Origin: Palsa-504 sp963790065
GTDB lineage: Bacteria > Actinomycetota > Actinomycetes > Streptosporangiales > Streptosporangiaceae
Direction of reading: 5' to 3'
NCBI GenBank assembly: GCA_963790065.1
Contig: CAWBNK010000002.1
Span: forward strand, 62,001-126,000
DNA length: 64,000 nt
This document shows positions 36,040 through 44,689 of the stretch, piece by piece. The position numbers and the translations under genes are program-made. Below the pieces are notes generated by a model that worked only from the letters and a program-made list of their open reading frames with translations, was not told the origin of the DNA and made no database searches. Numbering within the stretch: the first letter of the stretch is position 1; every line of letters starts with the position of its first letter.

Positions 36040-37485
36040 TCAGGCGTAGATCGACTTGAACTGCTGGTAGGCGCCGATGGCGTTCGGGCCGAGTTCCCGG
36101 CCGATGCCGCTGGCCTTGACCCCGCCGAATGGCGCCCCGGGATCGGGCAGGTACTTGTTGATCCCGATGGTGCCGGTCCGCACGCGCCGCGCGACGTCCT
36201 TGCCCCGCTCGGTATCGGTGGTCCACACCGAGCCGCCGAGCCCGAAGTCGGAGTCGTTGGCGATCCGGACCGCGTCGTCCACGTCGTTGTAGGCGATGAC
36301 GGACAGCACCGGCCCGAAGATCTCCTCCTGCGCGATCGTCGAGGAGTTGTCCACGTCGGCGAACACGGTCGGCTCGACGAACCAGCCCCGGTCCAGGTCC
36401 CGCGGGCGGCCGCCGCCGACGACCAGCCGGGCGCCGTCGCTGTTCCCCTTGGCCACGTAGCCTTCCACCCGGTCACGGTGGTTCTGCGACGCCATCGGCC
36501 CGATCTGGGTGGCCGGGTCCAGCGCGTCCCCGACGGCCAGCGACGAGGCGAAGGCGGCCATGGTGTCCACCACCTCGTCGTAGCGCGACCGCGGGGCGAG
36601 CACCCGGGTGCCGAGGTAGCAGGTCTGGCCGTTGTTGACCAGGGTGGCCGCGAACAGGTCGTTGCCGATCTTGGCCAGATCCAGGTCGGCGTCGTCGAGC
36701 ACGATCGCGGCCGACTTGCCGCCCAGCTCCAGGGTGACCGGGCGCAGCAGCCGACCGCAGGCCTCCGCGACGCGCCGTCCGGCCGCGGTCGAGCCGGTGA
36801 AGGCCACCTTGTCCACGTCCCGGTGCTCGACCAGGTAGGCGCCGAGCTCCCGGCCGCCGGGCACGATGCTGACCACGCCCTGCGGGATCCCGGCCGCGGC
36901 GACCGCCTCGGCCAGCAGGAACGCGTCGAGCACGGTCTCCGGCGACGGCTTCATCACGATCGTGCACCCGGCGGCGAGCGCGGGCGCGTACTTGAACGCG
37001 GCCAGCGTCTGCGGGTAGTTCCACGGCACGATGGCGCCGACCACCCCGATGGGCTCGCGGCGCACGATGTTGGTGCCTCCCAGGAAGCCGGGCCGTTCCT
37101 CCTCGAACGACGCGCCGTCCAGCAGGCCGGCGATGTAGCGCAGCACGATGACCGGGAACCCGCCCTCCAGCATGGTCGCGACCGAGATCGGCATGCCGTT
37201 CTGGGCGCTGACCCGCTGGGCCATCTCGGCGGACCGGGCTTCGAGTTCGGCGGCGAGCCGGCCGAGCGCCGCGGCGCGGGCCGACGGCTCCCACTGCGAC
37301 CAGCCATCCGGGTCGTCGAACGCACGGCGCGCCGCCGCGACGGCGGCGTCCACGTCGGCTTCGGCCGCCTCGGGCACCGAGCCGATGGGCTCCTCGGTGC
37401 TGGACGAGACGACGTCGATCCTGTTGCCGGAACTGGGACGTACCCACTCGCCGCCGATGAACAGCGAGTCGTAGCTGACCTGCAT
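36040..37485 (-). CDS. Aldehyde dehydrogenase (intact catalytic residues)
   Basis: 481 residues from the ATG at 37485 (MQVSYDSLFIGGEWV). ALDH motifs are complete: IVPWNYPQ (oxyanion Asn), GSTAAG (NAD), VTLELGGKS (general-base Glu) and NNGQTCYLGTRVL (catalytic Cys). It oxidises an aldehyde to an acid with NAD(P). Similar to aryl or long-chain ALDHs of catabolic clusters; with the NDMA-type alcohol dehydrogenase it could form an alcohol-to-acid route. Confidence 0.9.
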   Translation of the reverse strand: MQVSYDSLFIGGEWVRPSSGNRIDVVSSSTEEPIGSVPEAAEADVDAAVAAARRAFDDPDGWSQWEPSARAAALGRLAAELEARSAEMAQRVSAQNGMPISVATMLEGGFPVIVLRYIAGLLDGASFEEERPGFLGGTNIVRREPIGVVGAIVPWNYPQTLAAFKYAPALAAGCTIVMKPSPETVLDAFLLAEAVAAAGIPQGVVSIVPGGRELGAYLVEHRDVDKVAFTGSTAAGRRVAEACGRLLRPVTLELGGKSAAIVLDDADLDLAKIGNDLFAATLVNNGQTCYLGTRVLAPRSRYDEVVDTMAAFASSLAVGDALDPATQIGPMASQNHRDRVEGYVAKGNSDGARLVVGGGRPRDLDRGWFVEPTVFADVDNSSTIAQEEIFGPVLSVIAYNDVDDAVRIANDSDFGLGGSVWTTDTERGKDVARRVRTGTIGINKYLPDPGAPFGGVKASGIGRELGPNAIGAYQQFKSIYA

Positions 37486-37631
37486 GGGAATCCTCTTTCC
37501 TTTGGTATTCACAATGAGACTACGGGGGCGATGCGGGCGCAAGGGGACGCGGGCTGGGGCCCCGCGAGCCAAAGGGCGCGGCACTGCCTGGACTGACGAG
37601 CGAGGAACGAGCGAGGAGGGAAGGAAGTGCG

Positions 37632-39485
37632 TCAAGAGCGCCCGGAGGCGAGTGGGGATAACGGAGCCACGACGGCGAGCAGCGGCGCCAGCACGGTCAG
37701 GTCCTCCTCGGCGGCGGTCAGGATGACGCCGTTGACCAGCTTGCGGGCGTCGCGGAGCAGGTCGGCGGCGAGCTCGATGCCGGCCGCGCGGGCGGCGCCG
37801 CGGCCGGCCCGTTCCATGGCGCGCAGGGTGTCCGGCGGGATGGTGATGCCGGGCACCTCGTGAGCCAGGTAGTCGGCTTCCTCGAAGCTGCGCAGCGGGG
37901 TGACCGACAGCAGCAGTGGGACCTCCTCGGCCTCCAGGGCGGTCACCACGCGCAGCAGCGAGTCCAGTTCGTAGACGGGCCTGCTGACCAGGAAGTGCGC
38001 GCCCGCCCGGATCTTGGCCCGGGCGCGGGCGATCTCGGCCTCCTGATCCCGGGCGCCGGGGTTGACCCGGGCGCCGACGCAGAACGAGGTCCGGGTGGTC
38101 AGGGCCAGGCCGTTGGAGTCGCGACCCGCGTTCAGCCCGGCCAGCAGCGCGATCAGGCCCAGCGAGTCGACCTCCCAGATGCCGTCCACGGCCGGGTAGT
38201 CGCCCAGGACCGGCGGGCTGCCGGTGGTGCAGATGACCGAGCGCAGGCCCAGGGCGTGCGCGCCGAGCAGGTCGGCCTGCAGGGTCATGATGGTCTTGTC
38301 CCAGGTCGCCACCGCGGCGATGGTCTCCACCCCGGCCTGGTGCTGCAGGTGCAGCGCCATGTCCAGGGAGTCGGAGTGGGTACGGGCGGTTTCCGGCGGC
38401 TGCACGGCGAACATGCCGATGCCCTGGCCCTGCAGCACCGCGGCCGTCTCTACCGCCTCGCCGGTCCGGCCCAGGGCCGGGGTCGCGATGGCGGCGGCCA
38501 CGATGAACCGGCGGCCGGCCAGCTGGTCGGCCAGGCTGCCCGCGGCCGGGTCGGTCAGCGGCGTGCCCCGGGCGGGCCGGCGGGGCGGCGGCACGGCCTC
38601 GGCCGACCGGGCGGCGCAGGGGTCGCGGACGGCGCCGACGGCCGCCCTGATGTGGGTCGGCGTGGTGCCGCAGCAGCCGCCGACCAGCATCACCCCGGCG
38701 TCGGTGAACCGGCGGAGGTAGCGGGCGAAGTAGCCGCCGTCGATGCTGAACTCGAAGCTGCGCAGGCCGGTGCGGCGCGGCTGCCCGGCGTTCGGCTGGG
38801 CGCTGACCGGGACCGAGGCGTACCGCACCAGGTCCTCGGCCACGGTCAGCATGCGCTGCGGGCCGATGGTGCAGTTGGTGCCGAGCATGGCCACCGGCAG
38901 GCCGGACAGCACGGCGGCGACCTCGCGCGGCGTCTCCCCGCCGAGGGTGTGCGCGTCGTCGGCGAAGGTGGCCTGGGCGATGATGGGCAGGTCGCACTCA
39001 CCGCTGGCGGCGGCGACCGCCTCGACCAGCTCGTCCAGGTAGCCGAACGTCTCCAGGATGATCAGGTCGACGCCCCGGCCCGCGGTCAGCGCGCGGACCT
39101 GCTCGCGGATCACCTCGGCGCGCTCGGCCGAGCCGGTCCGGCGCCGCTGCCGCGCGGTGACCGCGGGCGACACAGAACCGGCCACCAGGACCTCGCGCTC
39201 GCAGTGCTCCTGGGCGGCGCGGGCGATGCGGACCCCGGCCCGGTTGATCTCGTCGACCTTCTCCGGGAAGCCGTGATCGCCGAGCCAGAGCCGGTTGGCG
39301 CCGAAGGTGTTGGTCTGGATGATGTCCGCGCCCGCCGACAGGTAGCTCTCGTGGATCGTGCTGACCAGCCCGGGGTCGGACAGGTTGAACTCGGGCAGCG
39401 AGCGGTCCAGCGCGGCGCCCGCCGCGTGCAGCATGGTGCCCATCGCGCCGTCGCAGATCAGGACACGCTGGCCCAGATCGGTCAT
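37632..39485 (-). CDS. Bifunctional homocysteine S-methyltransferase / methylenetetrahydrofolate reductase
   Basis: 617 residues. Residues 1 to about 290 are a Pfam S-methyl_trans domain (ICDGAMGTMLHAAG, ADIIQTNTFGA; zinc cysteines in GTNCTIGP and GGCCGTTP). From about 320 comes an MTHFR domain (IMTLQADLLGAHALGLR, ICTTGSPP, AHFLVSRPVYE). The fusion equals Bacillus YitJ: it reduces methylene-THF and methylates homocysteine. It is a third methyl-THF/methionine enzyme in this window. The start overlaps the PucR stop (ATGA), so the two are co-transcribed and the regulator probably controls it. Confidence 0.88.
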   Translation of the reverse strand: MTDLGQRVLICDGAMGTMLHAAGAALDRSLPEFNLSDPGLVSTIHESYLSAGADIIQTNTFGANRLWLGDHGFPEKVDEINRAGVRIARAAQEHCEREVLVAGSVSPAVTARQRRRTGSAERAEVIREQVRALTAGRGVDLIILETFGYLDELVEAVAAASGECDLPIIAQATFADDAHTLGGETPREVAAVLSGLPVAMLGTNCTIGPQRMLTVAEDLVRYASVPVSAQPNAGQPRRTGLRSFEFSIDGGYFARYLRRFTDAGVMLVGGCCGTTPTHIRAAVGAVRDPCAARSAEAVPPPRRPARGTPLTDPAAGSLADQLAGRRFIVAAAIATPALGRTGEAVETAAVLQGQGIGMFAVQPPETARTHSDSLDMALHLQHQAGVETIAAVATWDKTIMTLQADLLGAHALGLRSVICTTGSPPVLGDYPAVDGIWEVDSLGLIALLAGLNAGRDSNGLALTTRTSFCVGARVNPGARDQEAEIARARAKIRAGAHFLVSRPVYELDSLLRVVTALEAEEVPLLLSVTPLRSFEEADYLAHEVPGITIPPDTLRAMERAGRGAARAAGIELAADLLRDARKLVNGVILTAAEEDLTVLAPLLAVVAPLSPLASGRS

Positions 39486-40906
39486 TGCTCCTCGCCCAGG
39501 GCGTCGAGGATCTCCAGCGCCACCTGGGCGATGAGCCGGTCGGTGTAGTTGTCCAGGTGCAGGCCGGTGATCTCCTCGATCCGCTTGACCCGGTAGGCCA
39601 CCGTGTTCGGGTGCACGTGCAGGATGCGGGAGGCCCGCTGCGGGCTGTTGTTCTCCCGGAAGTAGCAGGCCAGCGTGGTCAGGTACTCCGATTTGTGCTC
39701 CTGCTCGTGCAGGCTGAGCTTGCCGAGCACGTCGGCGGCGAAGGACCGCAGCTCGGCCAGGTCGGGCACCTGGAGCAGCAGCCGCAGGATGCCCAGGTCG
39801 GCGAAGGCCGAGACGGTGCTGGCCCGGCCCAGCCGCTTGAGGGTCTGGGTGGTGCGCTGGGCCTGGGCGTAAGAACGGGCCACGTCCCGCGGGTCGCGGC
39901 AGATCCCGCCGATGCCGATGACCACCTGGGCCGCCGGGAACAGCTCCCCCAGCCTGGCCAGGCAGGCGTGAGCCAGGCGGCGGGCGTCCAGGGCGGCGGG
40001 GGCGGCGGGACCCTGGCTGTCCGGCGCGGCGGTCACCACCACGACCTCGGACTCGCGGGCCGAGATGATCGCGTCGGGCGCGCGGGTGGCCACGAAGTGC
40101 TCGATGCTCTCCCAGATCCGCTGGCGCTGCGCCGCGGTGTCGGCGTGCCCGGCGGCGTTCCCTGCGGCCGGGGCGGGCAGGTCGAACGCGATGGCCATGA
40201 CGTTGTGGTCGCGGGCCGGGTCGTAGCCCAGGTGCGCGGCCCAGCGGCTGGTGTCGGACTGGTCCCGGCCGCGGCCCAGCAGCAGGCCCTCGACCAGGTC
40301 GTCACGGACGCGGCGGGCGGCCGCCGCCACCACCCGCTCGCGGCCCAGGATGACCCCGCAGATGGTGGCGGCGTGCTCGGTCACCAGCAGGCTGATGTCC
40401 TCGCCGAAGATGTTGTCGGCCGGGTCGATGGTGATCAGGTAGGACGGGACCTCGTCCCCCACCAGGATGGGAGCCACGATGATGGCGGGCATGCCGCCGA
40501 CGTTCGGCAGCCGGAGCGCGCGCTGGCTGAGCCGGGACGCGCGCAGCACCTGGCCGAGCCGGGGGTGGATCACGTGCTCGCGGACGGCGGCGGCGGCCTT
40601 CTCGGCGGCCACGCCCGGCGCGGCGGCGGTCAGCACGTCCATGAGCTGGGTGACGACGGCCACGGTGGCGGTCATCCGGTCGGAGATGAGCTGCACCACC
40701 CCGGCCAGGTCGGCGTCCTGCAGGGCCAGGCCGGACAGGTACCGGTACACGGTGACCAGCTCGCGCAGGGCGGCGTTCTCGCGGTCCAGCTTGGAGGTCA
40801 GCGCGGCGGCGGAGCTGGGCATGGCGCCGTGGCCGGCCGCCTCGGCGGTACCGTTTTCCGCCGGGGAGCCACTGGCCAGGACGGGTGACCAGTCGGGCAG
40901 CGCCAT
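39482..40906 (-). CDS. PucR/CdaR-type transcriptional regulator
   Basis: 474 residues from the ATG at 40906 (MALPDWSPVLASG), supported by a TATGAT -10 box 7 nt upstream. A GAF-like N-terminal sensory part, a degenerate GGDEF-type CdaR middle domain and the C-terminal HTH_30 (ACYFRENNSPQRASRILHVH, NTVAYRVKRIEEITG) define the family. Relatives respond to purine-catabolism, sugar-acid or aromatic intermediates. A perfect inverted repeat just upstream is a likely autoregulatory operator shared with the divergent aldehyde dehydrogenase gene. Confidence 0.88.
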   Translation of the reverse strand: MALPDWSPVLASGSPAENGTAEAAGHGAMPSSAAALTSKLDRENAALRELVTVYRYLSGLALQDADLAGVVQLISDRMTATVAVVTQLMDVLTAAAPGVAAEKAAAAVREHVIHPRLGQVLRASRLSQRALRLPNVGGMPAIIVAPILVGDEVPSYLITIDPADNIFGEDISLLVTEHAATICGVILGRERVVAAAARRVRDDLVEGLLLGRGRDQSDTSRWAAHLGYDPARDHNVMAIAFDLPAPAAGNAAGHADTAAQRQRIWESIEHFVATRAPDAIISARESEVVVVTAAPDSQGPAAPAALDARRLAHACLARLGELFPAAQVVIGIGGICRDPRDVARSYAQAQRTTQTLKRLGRASTVSAFADLGILRLLLQVPDLAELRSFAADVLGKLSLHEQEHKSEYLTTLACYFRENNSPQRASRILHVHPNTVAYRVKRIEEITGLHLDNYTDRLIAQVALEILDALGEEQ

Positions 40907-40913
40907 GCCTGCG

Positions 40914-40919
40914 ATCATA
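40914..40919 (-). promoter_or_regulatory. -10 box of the pucR-type gene
   Basis: TATGAT on the minus strand, 7 nt from the ATG at 40906, i.e. a leaderless arrangement. The -35 region falls next to the palindrome at 40942-40957. Confidence 0.55.
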
Positions 40920-40941
40920 CGATGACGGTCCGCGCACGGCG

Positions 40942-40957
40942 TTGTGGCTGGCCACAA
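40942..40957. promoter_or_regulatory. Palindromic operator candidate for the PucR regulator
   Basis: TTGTGGC-TG-GCCACAA is a perfect 7+2+7 inverted repeat in the 222-bp divergent gap. A further half-site GCCACAA occurs at 40994-41000. Position close to the -35 region of the pucR promoter suits repression or activation by a dimeric regulator. Confidence 0.55.
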
Positions 40958-41128
40958 ATCGGGACGGCCGGGAGTTGTTGACCTGCTGGATCGGGCCACA
41001 AGACCGGAGCCGGGAGCGGGCAGCGCGGGCCGAAACTTGACAAATAGTGCGTCGGGCGACCAGATTAACAGGCACTTTCATCGTGAGCCCGGCCCGGGCT
41101 GACCGGGTTTGCAGAGGAAGGGGCCGCG

Positions 41129-42601
41129 TTGCTCGAATACCGGGACGTGTACGCGGGCGGGCGACTGGTCGGCTCCGAGTCCACCGACGTGATCACGATC
41201 GTCAACCCGGCCACCGAGGAGGTCGCCGGCGCGGTCCCCTCGATGATCGAGCGCGACGTCGAGGTGGCCGTGGCGGCGGCCCGGCAGGCCTTCGACGTCG
41301 GCGGCTGGCCGCTGGTCAGCCCGGCGGAGCGGGCGGACGCCATGGACCGGCTGGCGGCGGCCCTGGAGGCCCGGGCCGAGGACACCGCCCGGCTGGTCAC
41401 GGCCGAGATGGGCATGCCGATCACGTTGTCGCGGCGCAGCAACGTGACCGTGCCGTGCGGCATCATCCGCTACTACGCGGAGCTGGCCAGGAAGCTGACC
41501 GCCGAGGAGGTCAGGGAGGCGATCAGCTTCGCCGGGCGGACCGTGGTGCGGCGCGAGCCGGCCGGGGTGGCGGCGGTCATCGCGTCCTGGAGCTACCCGC
41601 TCATCCTGGCCTTCTGCCAGCTGGCCCCGGCCCTGGCCGCGGGCTGCACGGTGGTGTTCAAGCCCGCGGCCGAGACCTCACTGTCCGGCTACATCCTGGC
41701 CGAGGCGTTCGAGGCGGCCGAGTTCCCGCCCGGAGTGTTCAACCTGGTCACCGGGAACGCCGAGGTGGGCGAGATGCTGGCCGCGCACCCCGGGGTGGAC
41801 ACCGTGGCCGTGGCCGGGCCGACCCCGGCCGGGCGGAAGATCGCCGCGATCTGCGGGCAGGCGCTCAAGCCGGTGACCCTCGAGCTGGGCGGCAAGTCGG
41901 CCGCGATCGTGCTGGACGACGTCGACCTGGAGGCCGCGGCGGCCCGGCTCGGCTCGCTGTGCTTCGCCAACTCCGGGCAGGCCTGCTTCACCATGTCCCG
42001 GGTGCTGGCCCCGCGCAGCAGGTACGACGAGGCCGTCTCGGCCCTGGTCTGGCAGGCTTCGGCGCTGGTGGTGGGCGATCCGCAGGCCGAGGAGACGACC
42101 ATGGGACCGCTGGCCAACCCGCGGCAGCGGGCCAGCGTGGAATCGTGCGTGACAGCGGGGATCGGCGGCGGGGCCCGGGTGGTGACCGGCGGCCGCCGCC
42201 CGGCCACGCCGGTGCGCGGCTACTACTACGAGCCCACCGTGTTCGCCGGGGCGACGGCCGGGATGTCGATCGCCCGGGACGAGATCTGCGGCCCGGTGGT
42301 GAGCGTGATCCCGTACGACGACGAGACTGAGGCGGTGGCCATCGCCAACGACTCGAGCTACGGGCTGGCGGGCAGCGTGTGGACCGACGACCCGGAGCGG
42401 GGCATGACGATCGCGCGGCAGGCCCGGGTGGGGACGTTCGGCGTGAACCTGTACGTGCCGGATATCGGGGCGCCGTGGGGCGGGCGCAAGGCGAGCGGCA
42501 TGGGCAGCATCTACGGCCCGGAGGGGCTGGACGCCTACCTGGCCACCAAGTGCGTGTTCCTGCCCGCGGCGGCCGGCGCCGCCTCCCCGGCGCTCGGCTA
42601 G
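41129..42601 (+). CDS. Aldehyde dehydrogenase-family protein with altered active site
   Basis: 490 residues, TTG start 6 nt after AGAGGAAGGGG; no closer ATG or GTG fits conservation (LEYRDVYAGGRLVG). Catalytic Cys (NSGQACFTMSRVL) and general-base Glu (VTLELGGKS) are present. However, the PWN motif reads IASWSYPL, with Ser155 where the oxyanion-hole Asn should be, and the NAD-loop GSTxxG reads GPTPAG. It may be a slow or specialised dehydrogenase. Divergent from, and probably controlled by, the PucR-type regulator. Confidence 0.85.
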   Translation: MLEYRDVYAGGRLVGSESTDVITIVNPATEEVAGAVPSMIERDVEVAVAAARQAFDVGGWPLVSPAERADAMDRLAAALEARAEDTARLVTAEMGMPITLSRRSNVTVPCGIIRYYAELARKLTAEEVREAISFAGRTVVRREPAGVAAVIASWSYPLILAFCQLAPALAAGCTVVFKPAAETSLSGYILAEAFEAAEFPPGVFNLVTGNAEVGEMLAAHPGVDTVAVAGPTPAGRKIAAICGQALKPVTLELGGKSAAIVLDDVDLEAAAARLGSLCFANSGQACFTMSRVLAPRSRYDEAVSALVWQASALVVGDPQAEETTMGPLANPRQRASVESCVTAGIGGGARVVTGGRRPATPVRGYYYEPTVFAGATAGMSIARDEICGPVVSVIPYDDETEAVAIANDSSYGLAGSVWTDDPERGMTIARQARVGTFGVNLYVPDIGAPWGGRKASGMGSIYGPEGLDAYLATKCVFLPAAAGAASPALG

Positions 42602-42702
42602 GGCACGCTGGGCCGGCGGACTGGCTCCACACCACCAGGTTCCGCCGGCGCGGTCCGCAGCCTCCCGCTCGCCAGGCTCCGTTCTGCGTATGTCCATCAT
42701 GG

Positions 42703-42741
42703 CTCAGCGGACCGCCGGAAGGCCACCGGCGGTCCGCTGAG
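42703..42741. terminator. Bidirectional terminator between ALDH and permease genes
   Basis: A perfect 16-bp stem: CTCAGCGGACCGCCGG (42703-42718) and CCGGCGGTCCGCTGAG (42726-42741) with a 7-nt loop, in the middle of the 169-bp gap between two convergent genes. Confidence 0.8.
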
Positions 42742-42770
42742 GCGTGTCGTTATCTGATCCCGTGTCAGGC

Positions 42771-44480
42771 CTAATGTGACGGAGCCCCCAGGTCCAGTTC
42801 CTCCTGGCCGGCGTCGGCGGCGGCCGCCTCGGCGTGCTCATGGACCCGCTCCGGGCCCAGGCGGCTGTTCACGGCGAAGTAGAACACGATCAGGGCGAAC
42901 ACCGCGATGGCTCCGAGGTCCCACCAGAACGGCAGGTGCGCGTGGATCTTGATGCCGAGGAACGTCTCGAAGCCGCCGGACGAGCCGGTGCCGTTCGGGC
43001 CGGTGGTGATCCCGCCGACGTAGCTGCCGCCGAAGATGGAGAAGATGGTCAGGCCGATGATCCACGGGATGGCCCACATTCCGGCCCGGAAGTCCAGCGG
43101 CTCCTGGTTCGGGTCGATCCGGCGGGCGATGAAGTACAGGATCAGGAAGAAGACCACGGCGGCGTCGATCTTGATGTTGTTGGCGGTGCCGCTCCAGTAG
43201 ATGATGAAGCCGGAGACCACGAAGCTGAACGGGGCGACGAAGCTCAGGATCGGGGCCCTGTACGGCCGGGGCCGGTTCGGGTCGCTCTTGCGCAGCGAGA
43301 CCGCGGCCACCGGGGCGAAGCTGTACATGAACGACGACGCCGCGGTGATGGCCCCGACCAGCCCCGCCCAGCTGCCGAACGGCAGGAACAGGATGCAGCC
43401 GAAGACGCCGCCGAAGATGATGCTGAACCAGGGCACGCCGCGCCGGTCGATGGCGGCGAACACCGGCGGCACGTACCGGGTCTTGGCCAGCGAGTACGAC
43501 AGCCGGGAGGCGGCGCTGACGTAGACCAGGCCGGTCCCGGCCGGGGAGATGACCGCGTCGATGATCAAGATGGTGCCGAGCCAGCCCAGGCCGACCGAGG
43601 TGGCCAGGGTGTAGTACGGGCCGAACGTGCTGACGTTAGGGCCGAACGGCTCGGACCAGCCGTGGGCGATGTTGGCCGGGTTCAGCGCGCCGGTGAAGCA
43701 CAGCTGCAGCAGGATGTAGAGGGCGGCGCCCATCAGCATGGAGCCGACCACCGCGATCGGCACGTCCCGCTTGGGGTTACGCGCCTCCCCGGCCAGCTGG
43801 GCGGCCTGCTCGAAGCCCTCCAGGGCGAACACGATGCCGAGCGGGATCGCGATGAACACGCCCTTGATGCCGTAGGGCATGAACCCGCCGCCCGAGGTGA
43901 AGTTCGAGGCGTGGAAGACCTTGCTCATGATCAGGATGACGGTGGCGAACGGCACCAGGATCTTCCAGTACATGGCGACCGTGTTGGTCCTGGCCATCCA
44001 CTTGATGCCGAACAGGTTCACCGCCGTGAACACGAACATGAAGCCGATCGCGACGAGCAGGCCCTTACCGGTGAGCAGGCCCTGCGAGTTTTGCAGCCAG
44101 GGCCAGTACTTGGCGTCGAGGTACCCGAGAGTGGCCTCGACCTCGATCGGCGCGACGGCCATGGCCTGCAGGTAGGAATAGGTGCCGGCGAAGAAGCCGC
44201 CCAGGGTGCCCGCGTGGATCCAGGTGAACCGCGCGGTGCTGCCGGAGATCGGGTAGGTGGAGCCGAGCTCGGCGTAGATCAGCGCGATGCCGATCAGCAG
44301 GACCACGCCGATGATCCACGAGATGATGGCCGCGGGCCCGGCTACCTTGGACGCGTTCAGCGTGCCGAGCAGCCAGCCGGAGCCGATGACTGAGCCTGCC
44401 GAGACCATGAACAGCGGCAGCAAACCTACGTCCCGGCGCAATCTGGCCGGTGTCCCAGAACTTTCCGCACTTGCACTCAT
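42771..44480 (-). CDS. APC-superfamily amino-acid permease
   Basis: 569 residues from the ATG at 44480 (MSASAESSGT), chosen for its GGTGGAGGG ribosome site; a longer start at 44504 is possible. About 12 hydrophobic segments begin with the APC signature VSAGSVIGSGWLLG, continue with FALEGFEQAAQLAGEARNPK and end in a charged tail (HEHAEAAAADAGQEELDLG). It imports an amino acid or related amine by proton coupling. Monocistronic, facing the PucR/ALDH locus; substrate not evident. Confidence 0.88.
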   Translation of the reverse strand: MSASAESSGTPARLRRDVGLLPLFMVSAGSVIGSGWLLGTLNASKVAGPAAIISWIIGVVLLIGIALIYAELGSTYPISGSTARFTWIHAGTLGGFFAGTYSYLQAMAVAPIEVEATLGYLDAKYWPWLQNSQGLLTGKGLLVAIGFMFVFTAVNLFGIKWMARTNTVAMYWKILVPFATVILIMSKVFHASNFTSGGGFMPYGIKGVFIAIPLGIVFALEGFEQAAQLAGEARNPKRDVPIAVVGSMLMGAALYILLQLCFTGALNPANIAHGWSEPFGPNVSTFGPYYTLATSVGLGWLGTILIIDAVISPAGTGLVYVSAASRLSYSLAKTRYVPPVFAAIDRRGVPWFSIIFGGVFGCILFLPFGSWAGLVGAITAASSFMYSFAPVAAVSLRKSDPNRPRPYRAPILSFVAPFSFVVSGFIIYWSGTANNIKIDAAVVFFLILYFIARRIDPNQEPLDFRAGMWAIPWIIGLTIFSIFGGSYVGGITTGPNGTGSSGGFETFLGIKIHAHLPFWWDLGAIAVFALIVFYFAVNSRLGPERVHEHAEAAAADAGQEELDLGAPSH

Positions 44481-44672
44481 GCCGATGCCCTCCACCTGGC
44501 TCATTGGCCATCTACCAGACCATAGGTGGCAGCACACTAGCACCAGACGCGGCAAAAGTCGCCCATTGACAATTGGCGCATCGCCCTGTATTCCTTTTTC
44601 TTTTTAATCGCAAGACATTATTGGTTACAGAATCCCGCTGATTTCTATTGCGCCTTGGTAACGGAGGGTGGA

Positions 44673-44687
44673 ACCACGGACCGTGGT
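44673..44687 (-). terminator. Hairpin after the glycosyltransferase gene
   Basis: ACCACG-GAC-CGTGGT, a 6-bp stem 2 bp beyond the glycosyltransferase stop. The adjacent gap to 44480 is AT-rich (around 44590-44650) and probably carries the permease promoter on the minus strand. Confidence 0.4.
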
Positions 44688-44689
44688 CG

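Noticed and set aside
37486..38997. Upstream extension of the aldehyde dehydrogenase frame on the minus strand
   Set aside because: It runs antisense-frame through the YitJ-like gene; ALDH homology starts only at the ATG at 37485.
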